A stretch of DNA of 64,000 nucleotides, taken from positions 1,071,166 through 1,135,165 of the forward strand of contig NZ_OAML01000003.1 of NCBI RefSeq assembly GCF_900199435.1, in the 5' to 3' direction. A program made the translations under genes and the position numbers. A model generated the notes under the pieces. It had not been told where the DNA came from, did not search any database, and saw only the letters and a program-made list of their open reading frames with translations. This DNA comes from Pygmaiobacter massiliensis. GTDB lineage: Bacteria; Bacillota; Clostridia; Oscillospirales; Ruminococcaceae. Below, piece by piece: positions 14,602 to 22,906 of this stretch (within the stretch, counting starts at the first letter, position 1; every line of letters starts with the position of its first letter).

Positions 14602-16497
14602 TTATCTCGTGTAAACGGCGTCAAAATTGCAGTTGCGCATGCACAGGCCGCATTTAATGCACTTTTCGCGGTCGATAACATGCATCTGCTTGGGACTGCC
14701 GGCGATGGCCCCTACTGGGCAAAGCCGTGCACACTTGGTGCAGCCACGGCACTTAGAGGGGTCAATCTCGTAAACAATCAGATCTTTGCAGACTTTGGAA
14801 GGACAGCTCTTATCTTCAATGTGGGCGACGTACTCATCACGGAAATACTTAATGGTGGAAAGCACGGGGTTTGAAGCTGTTTGGCCCAGTGCACACAGCG
14901 AAGAACTCTTCATATGCAGTGCCAGCTCTTCAATCTTTTCAAGGTCCTCCGGCTCGCCATGTCCGGAGGTGATTTTCTCTAAATACTGCAGCAGTCGGCG
15001 GGTGCCAATGCGGCAGGGGGTGCATTTGCCACAAGACTCTGCCACGGTAAACTCAAGATAGAATTTCGAGATGTCCACCATACAGGTGTCCTCGTCCAGT
15101 ACAATCAGTCCGCCAGAACCCATCATACTACCCAGCGCAAGCAGGCTATCATAGTCAATCGGGGTATCGATGTGGCAGGCTGGGATGCAGCCGCCCGAAG
15201 GGCCGCCTGTTTGTGCTGCTTTGAACTTTTTGCCGTCTGGGATTCCACCGCCGATTTCTTCGATAATTTCGCGCAGCGTGGTGCCCATCGGGATTTCTAC
15301 AAGGCCAATATTGGTAATTTTGCCGCCCACAGCAAAGACTTTGGTGCCCTTTGAAGTTGCAGTGCCGATAGAGCTGTACCATTTAGAGCCTTTTAAAATT
15401 ATGGGGCAGACATTGGCGTAAGTTTCAACATTGTTTAGCACTGTCGGTTTGCCAAACAGGCCTTTGACGGCGGGGAAGGGAGGACGGGGCCGCGGCTCGC
15501 CGCGGTGGCCTTCAATCGAAGTCATTAAGGCCGTTTCTTCGCCGCAGACAAATGCGCCAGCCCCCAGACGAATCTCGATATCAAACGAAAAGGTGGTGCC
15601 GAAAATATTGTTGCCAAGCAAGCCGTGAGCGCGTGCTTGCGTAAGTGCAATCGCAAGACGCTGCACAGCGATGGGGTACTCTGCCCGGATGTAAACATAG
15701 CCGCGCTGTGCGCCGATTGCATAAGCGGCAATAGCCATCGCTTCAAGCACACAGTGGGGGTCGCCCTCCAGAATCGAGCGGTCCATAAATGCACCGGGGT
15801 CTCCTTCGTCGGCATTGCAGCAAACATACTTCATGTCGCCCTCCGAAGCCCGTGCAAACGCCCACTTTTTGCCGGTGGGGAATCCGCCGCCGCCGCGTCC
15901 ACGCAGACCGGAAGCCGTTACTTCCCTGATAACATCATCGGGGGTCATGCTTGTCAGCACCTTGGCAAGTGCCTGGTAGCCGTCAACGGCAATATATTCA
16001 TCAATATCTTCAGGCGAGATAACACCGCAGTTGCGCAGCGCTACGCGCATCTGCTTTTTATAAAACTGAGTTTCAGAAAGTGAAATAATGCTGCCATCGG
16101 TATGTACAGTTTCTTGATAGAGAAGTTCCTTTACTACGCTGCCGCCCTGTGCCAGATGCTCTTTTACCACGCGCCGCGCACCTTCAGGTGTAATCTGGCT
16201 ATAAAAAGCGCCTTCAGGATAAACAATCATAATGGGGCCGAGAGCACAAAGGCCAAAGCAGCCGGTTTTTACAAGCAGCACTTCTTTCTCCAGCTTACTT
16301 TCTTTCAGTGCCTCTTCCAGTGCATCCACAACATGCTTGCTGCCCGAGGAGGTGCAGCCGGTACCGCCGCAAATTAGCACCTGTTTGCGATAGGATGTTT
16401 TGGCGGCCATTTCTTCGGCTTTTTCTTTGACAAGGCGGCGCACCGCCACAAGGTCGGCTTTTTCGGCACGAATCTTTGCAAGTTCTTCTAGTGTCAT
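14602..16497 (-). CDS. hydB: NAD-binding flavoprotein subunit of the hydrogenase (HydB/NuoF type)
   Basis: 631-residue diaphorase subunit. Residues about 35-120 form a thioredoxin-like 2Fe-2S domain (CGGTGC and CFGLC), fused here rather than separate as in HndB. A NuoF-type FMN/NADH domain follows with GRGGGGFPTGKKW (about 200), CNADEGDPGAFMDR and GAGAFVCGEETAL. Then comes the 4Fe-4S site ESCGKCTPCRIGTRR with a distal Cys in SSSLCALGQ. The C-terminus carries two ferredoxin-type 4Fe-4S motifs (CRGCTKCARLC, CIKCGLCMRNC). This is the full layout of HydB of bifurcating hydrogenases. AAAGGAGG precedes the ATG, which overlaps the hydC stop by 4 bases (ATGA), so the two are coupled. Confidence 0.95.
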   Translation of the reverse strand: MTLEELAKIRAEKADLVAVRRLVKEKAEEMAAKTSYRKQVLICGGTGCTSSGSKHVVDALEEALKESKLEKEVLLVKTGCFGLCALGPIMIVYPEGAFYSQITPEGARRVVKEHLAQGGSVVKELLYQETVHTDGSIISLSETQFYKKQMRVALRNCGVISPEDIDEYIAVDGYQALAKVLTSMTPDDVIREVTASGLRGRGGGGFPTGKKWAFARASEGDMKYVCCNADEGDPGAFMDRSILEGDPHCVLEAMAIAAYAIGAQRGYVYIRAEYPIAVQRLAIALTQARAHGLLGNNIFGTTFSFDIEIRLGAGAFVCGEETALMTSIEGHRGEPRPRPPFPAVKGLFGKPTVLNNVETYANVCPIILKGSKWYSSIGTATSKGTKVFAVGGKITNIGLVEIPMGTTLREIIEEIGGGIPDGKKFKAAQTGGPSGGCIPACHIDTPIDYDSLLALGSMMGSGGLIVLDEDTCMVDISKFYLEFTVAESCGKCTPCRIGTRRLLQYLEKITSGHGEPEDLEKIEELALHMKSSSLCALGQTASNPVLSTIKYFRDEYVAHIEDKSCPSKVCKDLIVYEIDPSKCRGCTKCARLCPVGAIAGSPKQMHVIDREKCIKCGLCMRNCNFDAVYTR

Positions 16498-17006
16498 TCG
16501 GTCCGTCCTCCTTTTTCGATATAGCTTTCAATAATAGCTTCTGCCTGTGCCGGGGTTACCTTGCCGTAAACTTCTTCGTTTACCATAATAACAGGAGCGA
16601 GGCCGCAGGCGCCAACACAGCGTGTAGAATCAATCGAAAAAAGGCCGTCTGGTGTACATTCGCCACTTTTGATGCCAAGTTTTGTTTCGATGGTTTCTAA
16701 TATTTTGGCCGAGCCTTTGACATAGCAGGCTGTGCCAAGGCAGACGCTGATGCGATAGATTCCTTTTGGCACCAGCGTAAACTGAGAGTAGAAGGTGGCA
16801 ACGCCGTATACCTCCGAAAGTGATATGCCAAGCCCTTCGGCAATCATTGTCTGCACTTCAATAGGCAGATAACCATAGATGCCCTGGGCCTGTTGCAATA
16901 CCGGCATTAAGCCGCCTGGCAGGGTACGGTAGGTTTCGATGAGCTCTTTGAGCTGATGCTCTTGAGTCAGCGTTCCCTTAAAAGTATGTACGAATTTTTC
17001 TTCCAT
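16494..17006 (-). CDS. hydC: 2Fe-2S subunit of the hydrogenase (HydC/NuoE type)
   Basis: 170-residue NuoE-like subunit. The thioredoxin-like 2Fe-2S fold shows its ligands as CLGTACY (about residues 87-93) and CVGACGLAP (about 128-136). The N-terminal helical region (LMPVLQQAQGIYGYLP) is typical of the family. It passes electrons between the diaphorase and the catalytic subunit. AAGGAGG lies 7 bases before the ATG, and a consensus promoter lies about 105 bases upstream, so this is the first gene of the operon. Confidence 0.95.
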   Translation of the reverse strand: MEEKFVHTFKGTLTQEHQLKELIETYRTLPGGLMPVLQQAQGIYGYLPIEVQTMIAEGLGISLSEVYGVATFYSQFTLVPKGIYRISVCLGTACYVKGSAKILETIETKLGIKSGECTPDGLFSIDSTRCVGACGLAPVIMVNEEVYGKVTPAQAEAIIESYIEKGGRTE

Positions 17007-17111
17007 GGGGTTCCTCCTTGCTGTGGCATTTAAGCATGTTGTTTAGAGTTATAGATAAAAACTATAAAAATACAATACTATGTTAAAAAAATATCTACAC
17101 TTTACCCGCTC

Positions 17112-17140
17112 ATTATAACGAAAACATTGTTAATTTTCAA
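17112..17140 (-). promoter_or_regulatory. promoter of the hydCBA operon
   Basis: On the minus strand TTGAAA (17140-17135) and a consensus TATAAT (17117-17112) with 17-base spacing. A TTGTTAA-TTTT-CAATCAA sequence (17127-17144 on the plus strand) overlaps the -35. Its first half matches the clostridial Rex consensus fully and its second half 4 of 7. Confidence 0.75.
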
Positions 17141-17384
17141 TCAAATATTTTGCGGCAAAAACTAAAACAGAAAAAAGCAAAGAAAAGCAAAATGTGCTTT
17201 TAAAGTAATATCAAAATAAAATAAATAAGAAATGCTGCATTTTGTTTATTTTAAAGCGGTAAAGTGCTAAAACAATAAATTTTGTAATTTTAAAATTATT
17301 TCAGTTTAAGATGCAATTTTAGCGGGACCTCAACAAGCAATATTGCGAAAAAGGGCTAAAAAGAGAGGGTAAACAAATGGTCGA

Positions 17385-17413
17385 TTGCTTTTTGGCTCTC
17401 TCTCGCGTATGAT
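17385..17413 (+). promoter_or_regulatory. candidate promoter of the first HTH-membrane gene
   Basis: TTGCTT at 17385-17390 and TATGAT at 17408-17413, 17-base spacing. Transcription would start near 17420, giving a very short leader that begins just before the AGGAGG. Confidence 0.5.
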
Positions 17414-17435
17414 AAAACAGCAAGGAGGTGCCTGC

Positions 17436-18221
17436 GTGGAACGAGAATTATTCGGCAAAAAGCTGGCAGACCTAAGAAAGCAAAAGGGCCTGACGCAAAA
17501 AGAAGTGGCAGAATGTCTACATGTTACCGATAAGGCAGTATCAAAATGGGAGAGAGGTATTAATTACCCGGACATTACTTTAATACAGCCCCTGGCAGAC
17601 TGCCTTGGCGTTCCAGTAGAGGAGCTGCTGGCCGGGACACCAGAAGAGCTTAACCAGCCTGCAAAAATTGTAGAGAGCTGTGTTGCTGTGGCACAAGAAG
17701 AAACCACGAGAGAAAAATGGCAGTCTTTTTTTAAAGGGCTGGTAATTCCGCTCGTGCTTCTTTTGCTCAATATTTCGATATGCGTCTCGATGTGGCGGCA
17801 AGCACTGCAAGGGCAGATCGCCCGGGCGCCGGTTTACTTTGAAAGTCCATCGGCAGTCGTAGAAAAGCTGGGGCAGGGTACAGATATGTCGTTTGCCCAT
17901 AGCGGCAAAAGTGAAACTGCGGAAGGACAAACGCTTAGTCTGGATTTTCATCACAACTATCTCTGTGGCAGCAGCCAGCCGGACACGTTTACGCTGGAAG
18001 ATGGAGCAATTCACCTCAAAACAAAAATCAAAGTCGGGGAAGCCAAGTTGATGCTGTTGGACGATAAAGGCAAACTTTACTACTATGAACAGCTGGAAGA
18101 AGGAGAAAAAATAATACCGTTGCCCAATGGCGCATACCAGGTATCGGTATGCGGATATTGGTTTAGCGGAGATATATGGCTGGATGTAAACGAGAGAGAT
18201 GAAACTTCTGATCATATATAA
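17436..18221 (+). CDS. membrane-anchored XRE-family HTH regulator with extracytoplasmic domain
   Basis: 261 residues. The N-terminal Cro/CI-type HTH (about residues 5-60) shows FGKKLADLRKQKGLTQKEVA and the strongly conserved TDKAVSKWERG. A linker follows, then one membrane helix (about 105-125). The remaining ~135 residues should lie outside the membrane and resemble no family I can name. The GTG at 17436 is chosen because AGGAGG lies 7 bases upstream; in-frame codons further upstream lack such a site. It is a paralogue of the next gene in the HTH part only. The layout suggests direct transmission of an envelope signal to DNA; the target is unknown. Confidence 0.82.
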   Translation: MERELFGKKLADLRKQKGLTQKEVAECLHVTDKAVSKWERGINYPDITLIQPLADCLGVPVEELLAGTPEELNQPAKIVESCVAVAQEETTREKWQSFFKGLVIPLVLLLLNISICVSMWRQALQGQIARAPVYFESPSAVVEKLGQGTDMSFAHSGKSETAEGQTLSLDFHHNYLCGSSQPDTFTLEDGAIHLKTKIKVGEAKLMLLDDKGKLYYYEQLEEGEKIIPLPNGAYQVSVCGYWFSGDIWLDVNERDETSDHI

Positions 18222-18252
18222 AAAAGCAGGCTGTTTTAAAGCCTGCTTTTTT
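18221..18252 (+). terminator. intrinsic terminator
   Basis: Arms AAAAAGCAGGC and GCCTGCTTTTT around TGTTTTAAA, ending in TTTTTT. It begins at the stop codon of the preceding gene. Confidence 0.92.
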
Positions 18253-18381
18253 CTATGTGTCTAAAAAATGTTTAATACTCACCGCTAACGTATTGTCAGA
18301 TGCAGAAAATCGCTCATTCTACTGCTGGTCGGTTGCGGCAGTGTGCAGGTAGCGGTACAATAGCGGGGTAAGGAGGCGAGG

Positions 18382-19149
18382 ATGATGTCGGAAATCGATA
18401 ATCAAAAATTTGGTGCATTTGTAGCAGAACTGCGCAAAGCCCAAGGGATGACACAAAAGGAGCTTGCGCAAAAATTGCTCATTTCAGATAAAGCTGTAAG
18501 CAAGTGGGAAAGAGGGCTGAGCATGCCGGATGTTAGCTTATTGCTACCGCTTTCGGCACAGCTTGGGGTAAGCACTACCGAGCTTTTACGGGGCGAGCGC
18601 ATAGCGCAGCCGTCCTTTTCTTCAGGCGAAGTAGACGCATTGGTAAACGAAACCATTCGTCTATCTTCTGAAAAAGAGCAGAAAAAACAAAAGACGAAGC
18701 GAAAACAGAGGGGCGTGCTGTATGCTGGTTGCGTGGCATTGGTCGCACTGGAGCTATGGATACTGGTCCAGACGGGGACCAATTTGCTTTCGATGAAAGA
18801 CGATTTGCTATTAATAGAGCTGCTAACCCTGATTTTTGGAGGCTGGTTTTGTCTGTTTGCAAAAGAACGTTTGCCAGCGTATTACGATGAATATAAAATT
18901 AACACCTATAGCAGCGGTGTCGTGCGCATGAACATCCCGGGACTGTCATTTAACAATAGCAACTGGCCGCACATTTTACGCGCTGGGCGTATTTGGATGA
19001 TGGCAGTGGCCATCCTTTCGCCCCTTGTTTATTTGCTGCTTGAAAACCTGTTTTTTGAAGGCTGGCAAAATTACGGTCGTTGGGTCGTGTTTGTAGGCTG
19101 CCTGGGATTTTTCGTACCAATGTATTTTGCGGGCAAGTATTACGAATAG
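18382..19149 (+). CDS. XRE-family HTH regulator with multi-helix membrane domain
   Basis: 255 residues. The N-terminal HTH (about 8-65) has QGMTQKELAQ and SDKAVSKWERG, close to the preceding gene. A basic linker (KKQKTKRKQRG, about 96-106) leads into a membrane part with about four hydrophobic segments (near 112-132, 137-154, 209-226, 233-250). Between the second and third is a segment NTYSSGVVRMNIPGLSFNN. Such HTH-SdpI-like proteins are common in Firmicutes, mostly without known function. AAGGAGG precedes a double ATG (18382 or 18385). It is separated from the first paralogue by a terminator, so the two are independent units. Confidence 0.8.
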   Translation: MMSEIDNQKFGAFVAELRKAQGMTQKELAQKLLISDKAVSKWERGLSMPDVSLLLPLSAQLGVSTTELLRGERIAQPSFSSGEVDALVNETIRLSSEKEQKKQKTKRKQRGVLYAGCVALVALELWILVQTGTNLLSMKDDLLLIELLTLIFGGWFCLFAKERLPAYYDEYKINTYSSGVVRMNIPGLSFNNSNWPHILRAGRIWMMAVAILSPLVYLLLENLFFEGWQNYGRWVVFVGCLGFFVPMYFAGKYYE

Positions 19150-19234
19150 AGCTTGGCGAGCACTGCTGCAGATTAACACAAGAAAAAGTACAACAGCAAA
19201 CAAGTGTATGCAAAAGGATAAAAGGCGAAAATAG

Positions 19235-19268
19235 AAAAAAGCCGAACTTTTTAAGGTTCGGCTTTTTC
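19235..19268 (+). terminator. intrinsic terminator after the second HTH-membrane gene
   Basis: Arms AAAAAGCCGAAC and GTTCGGCTTTTT around TTTTTAAG. Confidence 0.92.
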
Positions 19269-19302
19269 GTTATTGTTTTGTTGTTGAAAATTCACATAAA
19301 AC

Positions 19303-19351
19303 AAAAAACTCGTAAACTAAGCTTCAGTAAAGCTGAATTTACGAGTTTTTT
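19303..19351 (-). terminator. terminator of the tRNA cluster
   Basis: Arms AAAAAACTCGTAAA and TTTACGAGTTTTTT with an inner AGCTT/AAGCT hairpin. It is symmetrical, so it could act on both strands; its place 2 bases after the tRNA-Thr CCA end suggests it ends the tRNA transcript. Confidence 0.85.
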
Positions 19352-19352
19352 A

Positions 19353-19428
19353 TGGAGCTGTCTATGCGATTCGAACGCACGACCTCTTCCTTACCAAGGA
19401 AGTGCTCTGCCGACTGAGCTAAGACAGC
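19353..19428 (-). tRNA. tRNA-Thr (GGT)
   Basis: 76 bases. On the minus strand the acceptor GCTGTCT pairs with AGACAGC, with discriminator T and encoded CCA. The anticodon loop is TTGGTAA in a 5-bp CTTCC/GGAAG stem, and the T loop is TTCGAAT. Third gene of the cluster. Confidence 0.97.
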
Positions 19429-19431
19429 ATA

Positions 19432-19508
19432 TGGCGACCCGGATCAGGCTCGAACTGACGACCTCTAGCGTGACAGGCTAGCGTTCTAACCAACTGAACT
19501 ACCGGGCC
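19432..19508 (-). tRNA. tRNA-Asp (GTC)
   Basis: 77 bases. The acceptor GGCCCGG pairs with CCGGGTC (one G-T), with discriminator G and encoded CCA. The anticodon loop CTGTCAC in a CTAGC/GCTAG stem reads GTC. It lies 3 bases upstream of tRNA-Thr in transcription order. Confidence 0.97.
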
Positions 19509-19512
19509 ACAA

Positions 19513-19588
19513 TGGCAGGGGCAGAAGGACTTGAACCCTCGGCACGCGGTTTTGGAGACCGCTGCTCTACCAACTGAGCTATACCCCT
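19513..19588 (-). tRNA. tRNA-Trp (CCA)
   Basis: 76 bases. The acceptor AGGGGTA pairs with TGCCCCT, with discriminator G and encoded CCA. The anticodon loop CTCCAAA in a GCGGT/ACCGC stem gives anticodon CCA. First gene of the cluster. Confidence 0.97.
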
Positions 19589-19622
19589 ATCTGGGCTGCA
19601 CCCGAATTGAGAGCGCTCATAT

Positions 19623-19651
19623 ATAATACCGAAGATTAGGCCAAAAGTCAA
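19623..19651 (-). promoter_or_regulatory. promoter of the tRNA Trp-Asp-Thr cluster
   Basis: On the minus strand TTGACT (19651-19646) and TATTAT (19628-19623), 17-base spacing. The start would fall about 25 bases before tRNA-Trp. Confidence 0.75.
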
Positions 19652-19754
19652 TACATTTTCCGAAAAAAGTTTGATTTTTTTTAAAAAAGTCTTAAAACCC
19701 CTGTAAACACTGCATTTTCGCTTGTTTTGGCGAAATATAGAGAGCCAAAAAGAA

Positions 19755-19797
19755 AGAAAAACAACCCCCTTTTGCTGATTGCAACGGGTTGTTTTTC
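19755..19797 (-). terminator. terminator of the iscS-iscU-mnmA operon
   Basis: On the minus strand AAAACAACCC pairs with GGGTTGTTTT around about 19 bases, followed by TTCTTTCTTTTT. It lies 26 bases past the mnmA stop. Confidence 0.85.
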
Positions 19798-19822
19798 TAT
19801 AAAAAGCCACCGATATGGCCGC

Positions 19823-20866
19823 TTAAATCATATCTTCAATAAAACCGCCGCCGGTTACAATGTCTCCATGGTAAAGCACAGCAGATTGCCCGGGGGCAGG
19901 GGCACGGGCAGGTTCAGCAAAACGCAGGGCAAGGCGGTCATCGCTTGCATCCACGATGGTACAGGCCACAGGGGTAGCTACCGAGCGGATTTTGATTTCA
20001 TACTGCTCGCCAGCTGCAAATGGCTTTAACGGGGCAACCACGTCACTCAGCGTGATGCCATCGTAAAACTCGTCGCCAGAAAAACCAAGCTGGATGTCCC
20101 CGTTGTCACAAATGCGCTTTACAAAGGCCGGACGGTTGAGTGAAAGGCCGAGACCTTTTCGCTGACCGACCGTGTAGTGCATTACGCCTTTGTGGGGGGT
20201 AAGGCGTTTCCCATCCGGTGCAATAAACCAGCCTTCCAGCCCGGCATAGCCGTGTGCCTGGATGTAACCGGCGTAATCACCGTCCGGAATAAAGCAAATT
20301 TCCTGACTATCCGGCGCATCGGCACAGCACAGCCCCATTTCGCGTGCCATTTCTCGAATAGCGGGCTTTTCAAACTCGCCAAGCGGCAAGCAAAGACGGG
20401 ACAGTATCTCTTGCGGCAACCGGTACAGCATATAGCTTTGGTCGCGCGCAGTGCTAACTGCTTTTTGTACGGCAAAGCCATGCGGAGTTTCTGCAATGCG
20501 GGCGTAATGGCCGCTTGCGATATAGCGGATACCCATTTCATCTGCGGCATCACACATTGCTTTAAATTTTACGGCTGGGTTGCAAAGTACGCACGGGTTT
20601 GGTGTGCGCCCTTTGCAATAGCTGTCGCAAAACGGACGAATGACCGCTTCATTGAAGCGGTCTTCGCAATCTAACACGCGCAAAGGAACACCCAGTTGCG
20701 CGGCTACTTTTTTGGCTTCTTCAACAGCTTTGTCGTGTGCGGGAGAAAAGCGGATGACCGCACCTTCCACGGCAAATCCCTGATCCCGCAAAATCTGCAC
20801 GCAAACCGAGGAGTCCACCCCGCCCGACATGCCGACCAAAATGCGGTCCAAAGCCGAGTTAGGCAT
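19823..20866 (-). CDS. mnmA: tRNA-specific 2-thiouridylase MnmA
   Basis: 347-residue enzyme that puts sulfur on C2 of U34 in tRNA Lys, Glu and Gln. The PP-loop GMSGGVDSS lies near residue 12. The catalytic cysteines are in NPCVLCN and in SQEICFIPDGDY (about 185-200). The ATG at 20866 is chosen because it gives the family's normal N-terminus (MPNSALDRILVGMSGG) and overlaps the iscU stop by 8 bases (ATGCCTAA). An upstream in-frame start would overlap iscU by over 100 bases. IscS encoded two genes upstream is the sulfur donor for this reaction in known systems, which fits the operon. Confidence 0.96.
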   Translation of the reverse strand: MPNSALDRILVGMSGGVDSSVCVQILRDQGFAVEGAVIRFSPAHDKAVEEAKKVAAQLGVPLRVLDCEDRFNEAVIRPFCDSYCKGRTPNPCVLCNPAVKFKAMCDAADEMGIRYIASGHYARIAETPHGFAVQKAVSTARDQSYMLYRLPQEILSRLCLPLGEFEKPAIREMAREMGLCCADAPDSQEICFIPDGDYAGYIQAHGYAGLEGWFIAPDGKRLTPHKGVMHYTVGQRKGLGLSLNRPAFVKRICDNGDIQLGFSGDEFYDGITLSDVVAPLKPFAAGEQYEIKIRSVATPVACTIVDASDDRLALRFAEPARAPAPGQSAVLYHGDIVTGGGFIEDMI

Positions 20867-21305
20867 GGCAGCCACCGTTTTCGCAGCAGTCGTGGCAATC
20901 TTGTACCAGTTTGCCAACCAGCGGCTCGGGGTCAACACCCTGACGGCGATAGTAATCAGCAAGAGCAGATTTAACAGCCTGCTCCGCCAAAACGCTGCAA
21001 TGCACCTTTACCGGGGGCAGGCCATCCAAGGCTTCAACAACCGCCTTATTGGTCAGTTTCAGTGCGTCATCAATGGTTTTGCCTTTAATCATCTCGGTGG
21101 CAATGCTGGAAGTAGCAATAGCCGCACCGCAGCCAAAGGTTTTAAACTTTACGTCTTCGATTACGTTGTTTTCGATTTTGAGGTACATTTTCATGATATC
21201 GCCGCAGGTCGGGTTACCGACCTCGCCGACACCGTTGGCATCGATAATTTCGCCGACGTTACGGGGGTTCGAGAAGTGATCCATTACTTTTGCACTATAA
21301 TTCAT
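20859..21305 (-). CDS. iscU: Fe-S cluster scaffold protein IscU/NifU N-terminal type
   Basis: 148-residue scaffold on which Fe-S clusters are built. The three cluster-binding cysteines appear in GNPTCGDIM (about residue 34), FKTFGCGAA (about 59) and VKVHCSVLA (about 103), with the conserved Asp after the first. An unusual C-terminal tail rich in Cys and His (QDCHDCCENGGCHA) follows a linker that normal IscU lacks. It lies between iscS and mnmA in one operon, 55 bases after iscS, and overlaps mnmA by 8 bases. The tail may bind metal; this is inference. Confidence 0.95.
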   Translation of the reverse strand: MNYSAKVMDHFSNPRNVGEIIDANGVGEVGNPTCGDIMKMYLKIENNVIEDVKFKTFGCGAAIATSSIATEMIKGKTIDDALKLTNKAVVEALDGLPPVKVHCSVLAEQAVKSALADYYRRQGVDPEPLVGKLVQDCHDCCENGGCHA

Positions 21306-21360
21306 ACTGTTTTCAGTCCTTCTATTCTTATCAGTTGTATATAAATTAAGATAAAATCAA

Positions 21361-22563
21361 TCAGTGAACGGGAAGGTGAGCCGGTACGCGGCCTTTTTCA
21401 ATATCCTCCCACATCGGGCTCATTGCACGCAGACGGGGGATAATGGTCTCAAGCGCCTCACAAGCTGCTTTGGCCTCTTCCATGGTGTTCTGCACACCAA
21501 AGGTAAGCCGTAGGCTGCCGTGTGCAACCGCATGGGGCAGACCAATCGCCAGCAAAACGTGGCTGGGGTCCAGGCTGCCGCTGGTGCAGGCGCTGCCGGA
21601 AGAAGCGCAGATGCCCTTTGCATCAAGCAAAAGCAGCATGCCTTCGCCTTCAATGCCCTCAAAGGAAAGGTTGACGTTGCCGGGCAGACGCTTGGTGGGA
21701 TGGCCGTTCAGTTTAACATAAGGCAAAGCAGCGCAAAGTGTTTTAATCACGTAATCGCGCATCTCGGTAAGCTTTGCAGCTTTGTGCGGAATATCCGCGG
21801 TTGCGATTTCAATGGCTTTGCCCAGGCCGACGATGCCTGCGACGTTTTCAGTACCGGCACGACGTCCGCCCTCCTGTCCGCCGCCGTCGATGAGGTTGGG
21901 CAGACGCACGCCTTTTTTGATATAAGCAGCACCGATGCCTTTGGGGCCGTTGAACTTATGGCCCGAAAGCGAAAGAGCATCAATGTGCTGAGCTTTAACG
22001 TCAATTTCGACAGCGCCGACAGCCTGAACCGCATCGGTGTGAAAAAAGACACCCGCTGCGTGGCATACTTCGCCAATTTCAGCAATCGGCTCAATGGTGC
22101 CGATTTCGTTGTTGGCATACATAATGGAAACCAGCGCAGTGTCAGGGCGGAGCGCGGCGCGAACCTGCTCGGCGGTGACAAGGCCGTCTGCATCTACCGG
22201 CAGGTAGGTCACTTCAAAGCCTTCTTTTTCAAGCGAAGCCATGCTGTGCAGCACAGCATGATGCTCAAAAGCGGTGGTGATTAAGTGCTTTTTGCCCGAG
22301 GGGGCCAATTTATGTGCAACGCCTTTGATAATCCAGTTATCGCTTTCGCTGCCGCCCGCGGTGAAAAATACTTCAGCGGGTTCGCAGCCCAGCGCAGCGG
22401 CTACTTTGCCGCGTGCCGCTTCTACAGCGGCGCGGCTTGCCTGTGCCACCGAGTAGATACTGGAGGGGTTGCCGTAATGCTCCTTAAAATAAGGCAGCAT
22501 CTCGTTTAAAACATCTTCCGCAACCGGTGTGGTGGCTGCGTTATCCAGATAGATCGTTTTCAA
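21361..22563 (-). CDS. iscS: cysteine desulfurase (IscS/NifS family)
   Basis: 400-residue PLP enzyme converting cysteine to alanine and an enzyme-bound persulfide for Fe-S clusters and thio-tRNA. The family start is YLDNAATTP, the PLP lysine is in [12 protein letters not shown] (about 203), and the active Cys is in [10 protein letters not shown] (about 326). The start codon is TTG at 22563: an in-frame TGA lies 9 bases upstream, and ATG and GTG nearby are in other frames. The Shine-Dalgarno is weak (AGGAAAG 14 bases away, or GGTG closer). First gene of iscS-iscU-mnmA with a consensus promoter upstream. Confidence 0.95.
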   Translation of the reverse strand: MKTIYLDNAATTPVAEDVLNEMLPYFKEHYGNPSSIYSVAQASRAAVEAARGKVAAALGCEPAEVFFTAGGSESDNWIIKGVAHKLAPSGKKHLITTAFEHHAVLHSMASLEKEGFEVTYLPVDADGLVTAEQVRAALRPDTALVSIMYANNEIGTIEPIAEIGEVCHAAGVFFHTDAVQAVGAVEIDVKAQHIDALSLSGHKFNGPKGIGAAYIKKGVRLPNLIDGGGQEGGRRAGTENVAGIVGLGKAIEIATADIPHKAAKLTEMRDYVIKTLCAALPYVKLNGHPTKRLPGNVNLSFEGIEGEGMLLLLDAKGICASSGSACTSGSLDPSHVLLAIGLPHAVAHGSLRLTFGVQNTMEEAKAACEALETIIPRLRAMSPMWEDIEKGRVPAHLPVH

Positions 22564-22625
22564 AACAATTCACCATTCTTTCCTGTTAATAGCCGAGAAC
22601 CGGGGAAAGTCCGGCCTCTGTGATT

Positions 22626-22654
22626 AATATATACCAATAAGGTAGGAATTGCAA
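22626..22654 (-). promoter_or_regulatory. promoter of the iscS operon
   Basis: On the minus strand TTGCAA (22654-22649) and TATATT (22631-22626), 17-base spacing, giving a leader of about 55 bases. Confidence 0.65.
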
Positions 22655-22711
22655 TAGCAAACTACTCAATTTCAGTATAGTTTAAAAAATTTTTTATGTG
22701 CATCACAAGCG

Positions 22712-22759
22712 TGCCCAAAAATAAAGCCCGCCAAGATGCAAAGCAGCAACAAGGCGGGC
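22712..22759 (-). terminator. terminator downstream of rnhA
   Basis: On the minus strand GCCCGCC pairs with GGCGGGC around a 20-base loop, followed by TTTATTTTT. Confidence 0.7.
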
Positions 22760-22906
22760 GAAAAAAGCGAAAAAAGGCTTGCCACAAAAACACAGGGATA
22801 AAAAAATCGGTTTCGAATCGTACTTTCCGGAATACATTTTGTGGGATTGCCAATCTTAAAAGCAGGCACCTTTTATAAAAGTTGAAAAGCAGGTGCGAGG
22901 GATTTA

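Larger units (their letters stand above)
17007..17435. other. AT-rich divergent intergenic region
   Basis: About 430 bases between the divergently transcribed hydrogenase operon and the HTH-membrane gene. It holds the two promoters described separately and a TTGTTAA half-site overlapping the hydrogenase -35. The middle (about 17,150-17,340) is a very A/T-rich tract with no open frame or hairpin I would call. Confidence 0.6.
22564..22906. other. intergenic region between rnhA and iscS
   Basis: 343 bases with no gene. It contains the iscS promoter (22626-22654), the long-stem terminator at 22712-22759 and, nearer rnhA, a weaker hairpin with arms GCACCT (about 22865-22870) and AGGTGC (about 22891-22896). 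The last may be the first rnhA termination site. Confidence 0.6.
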
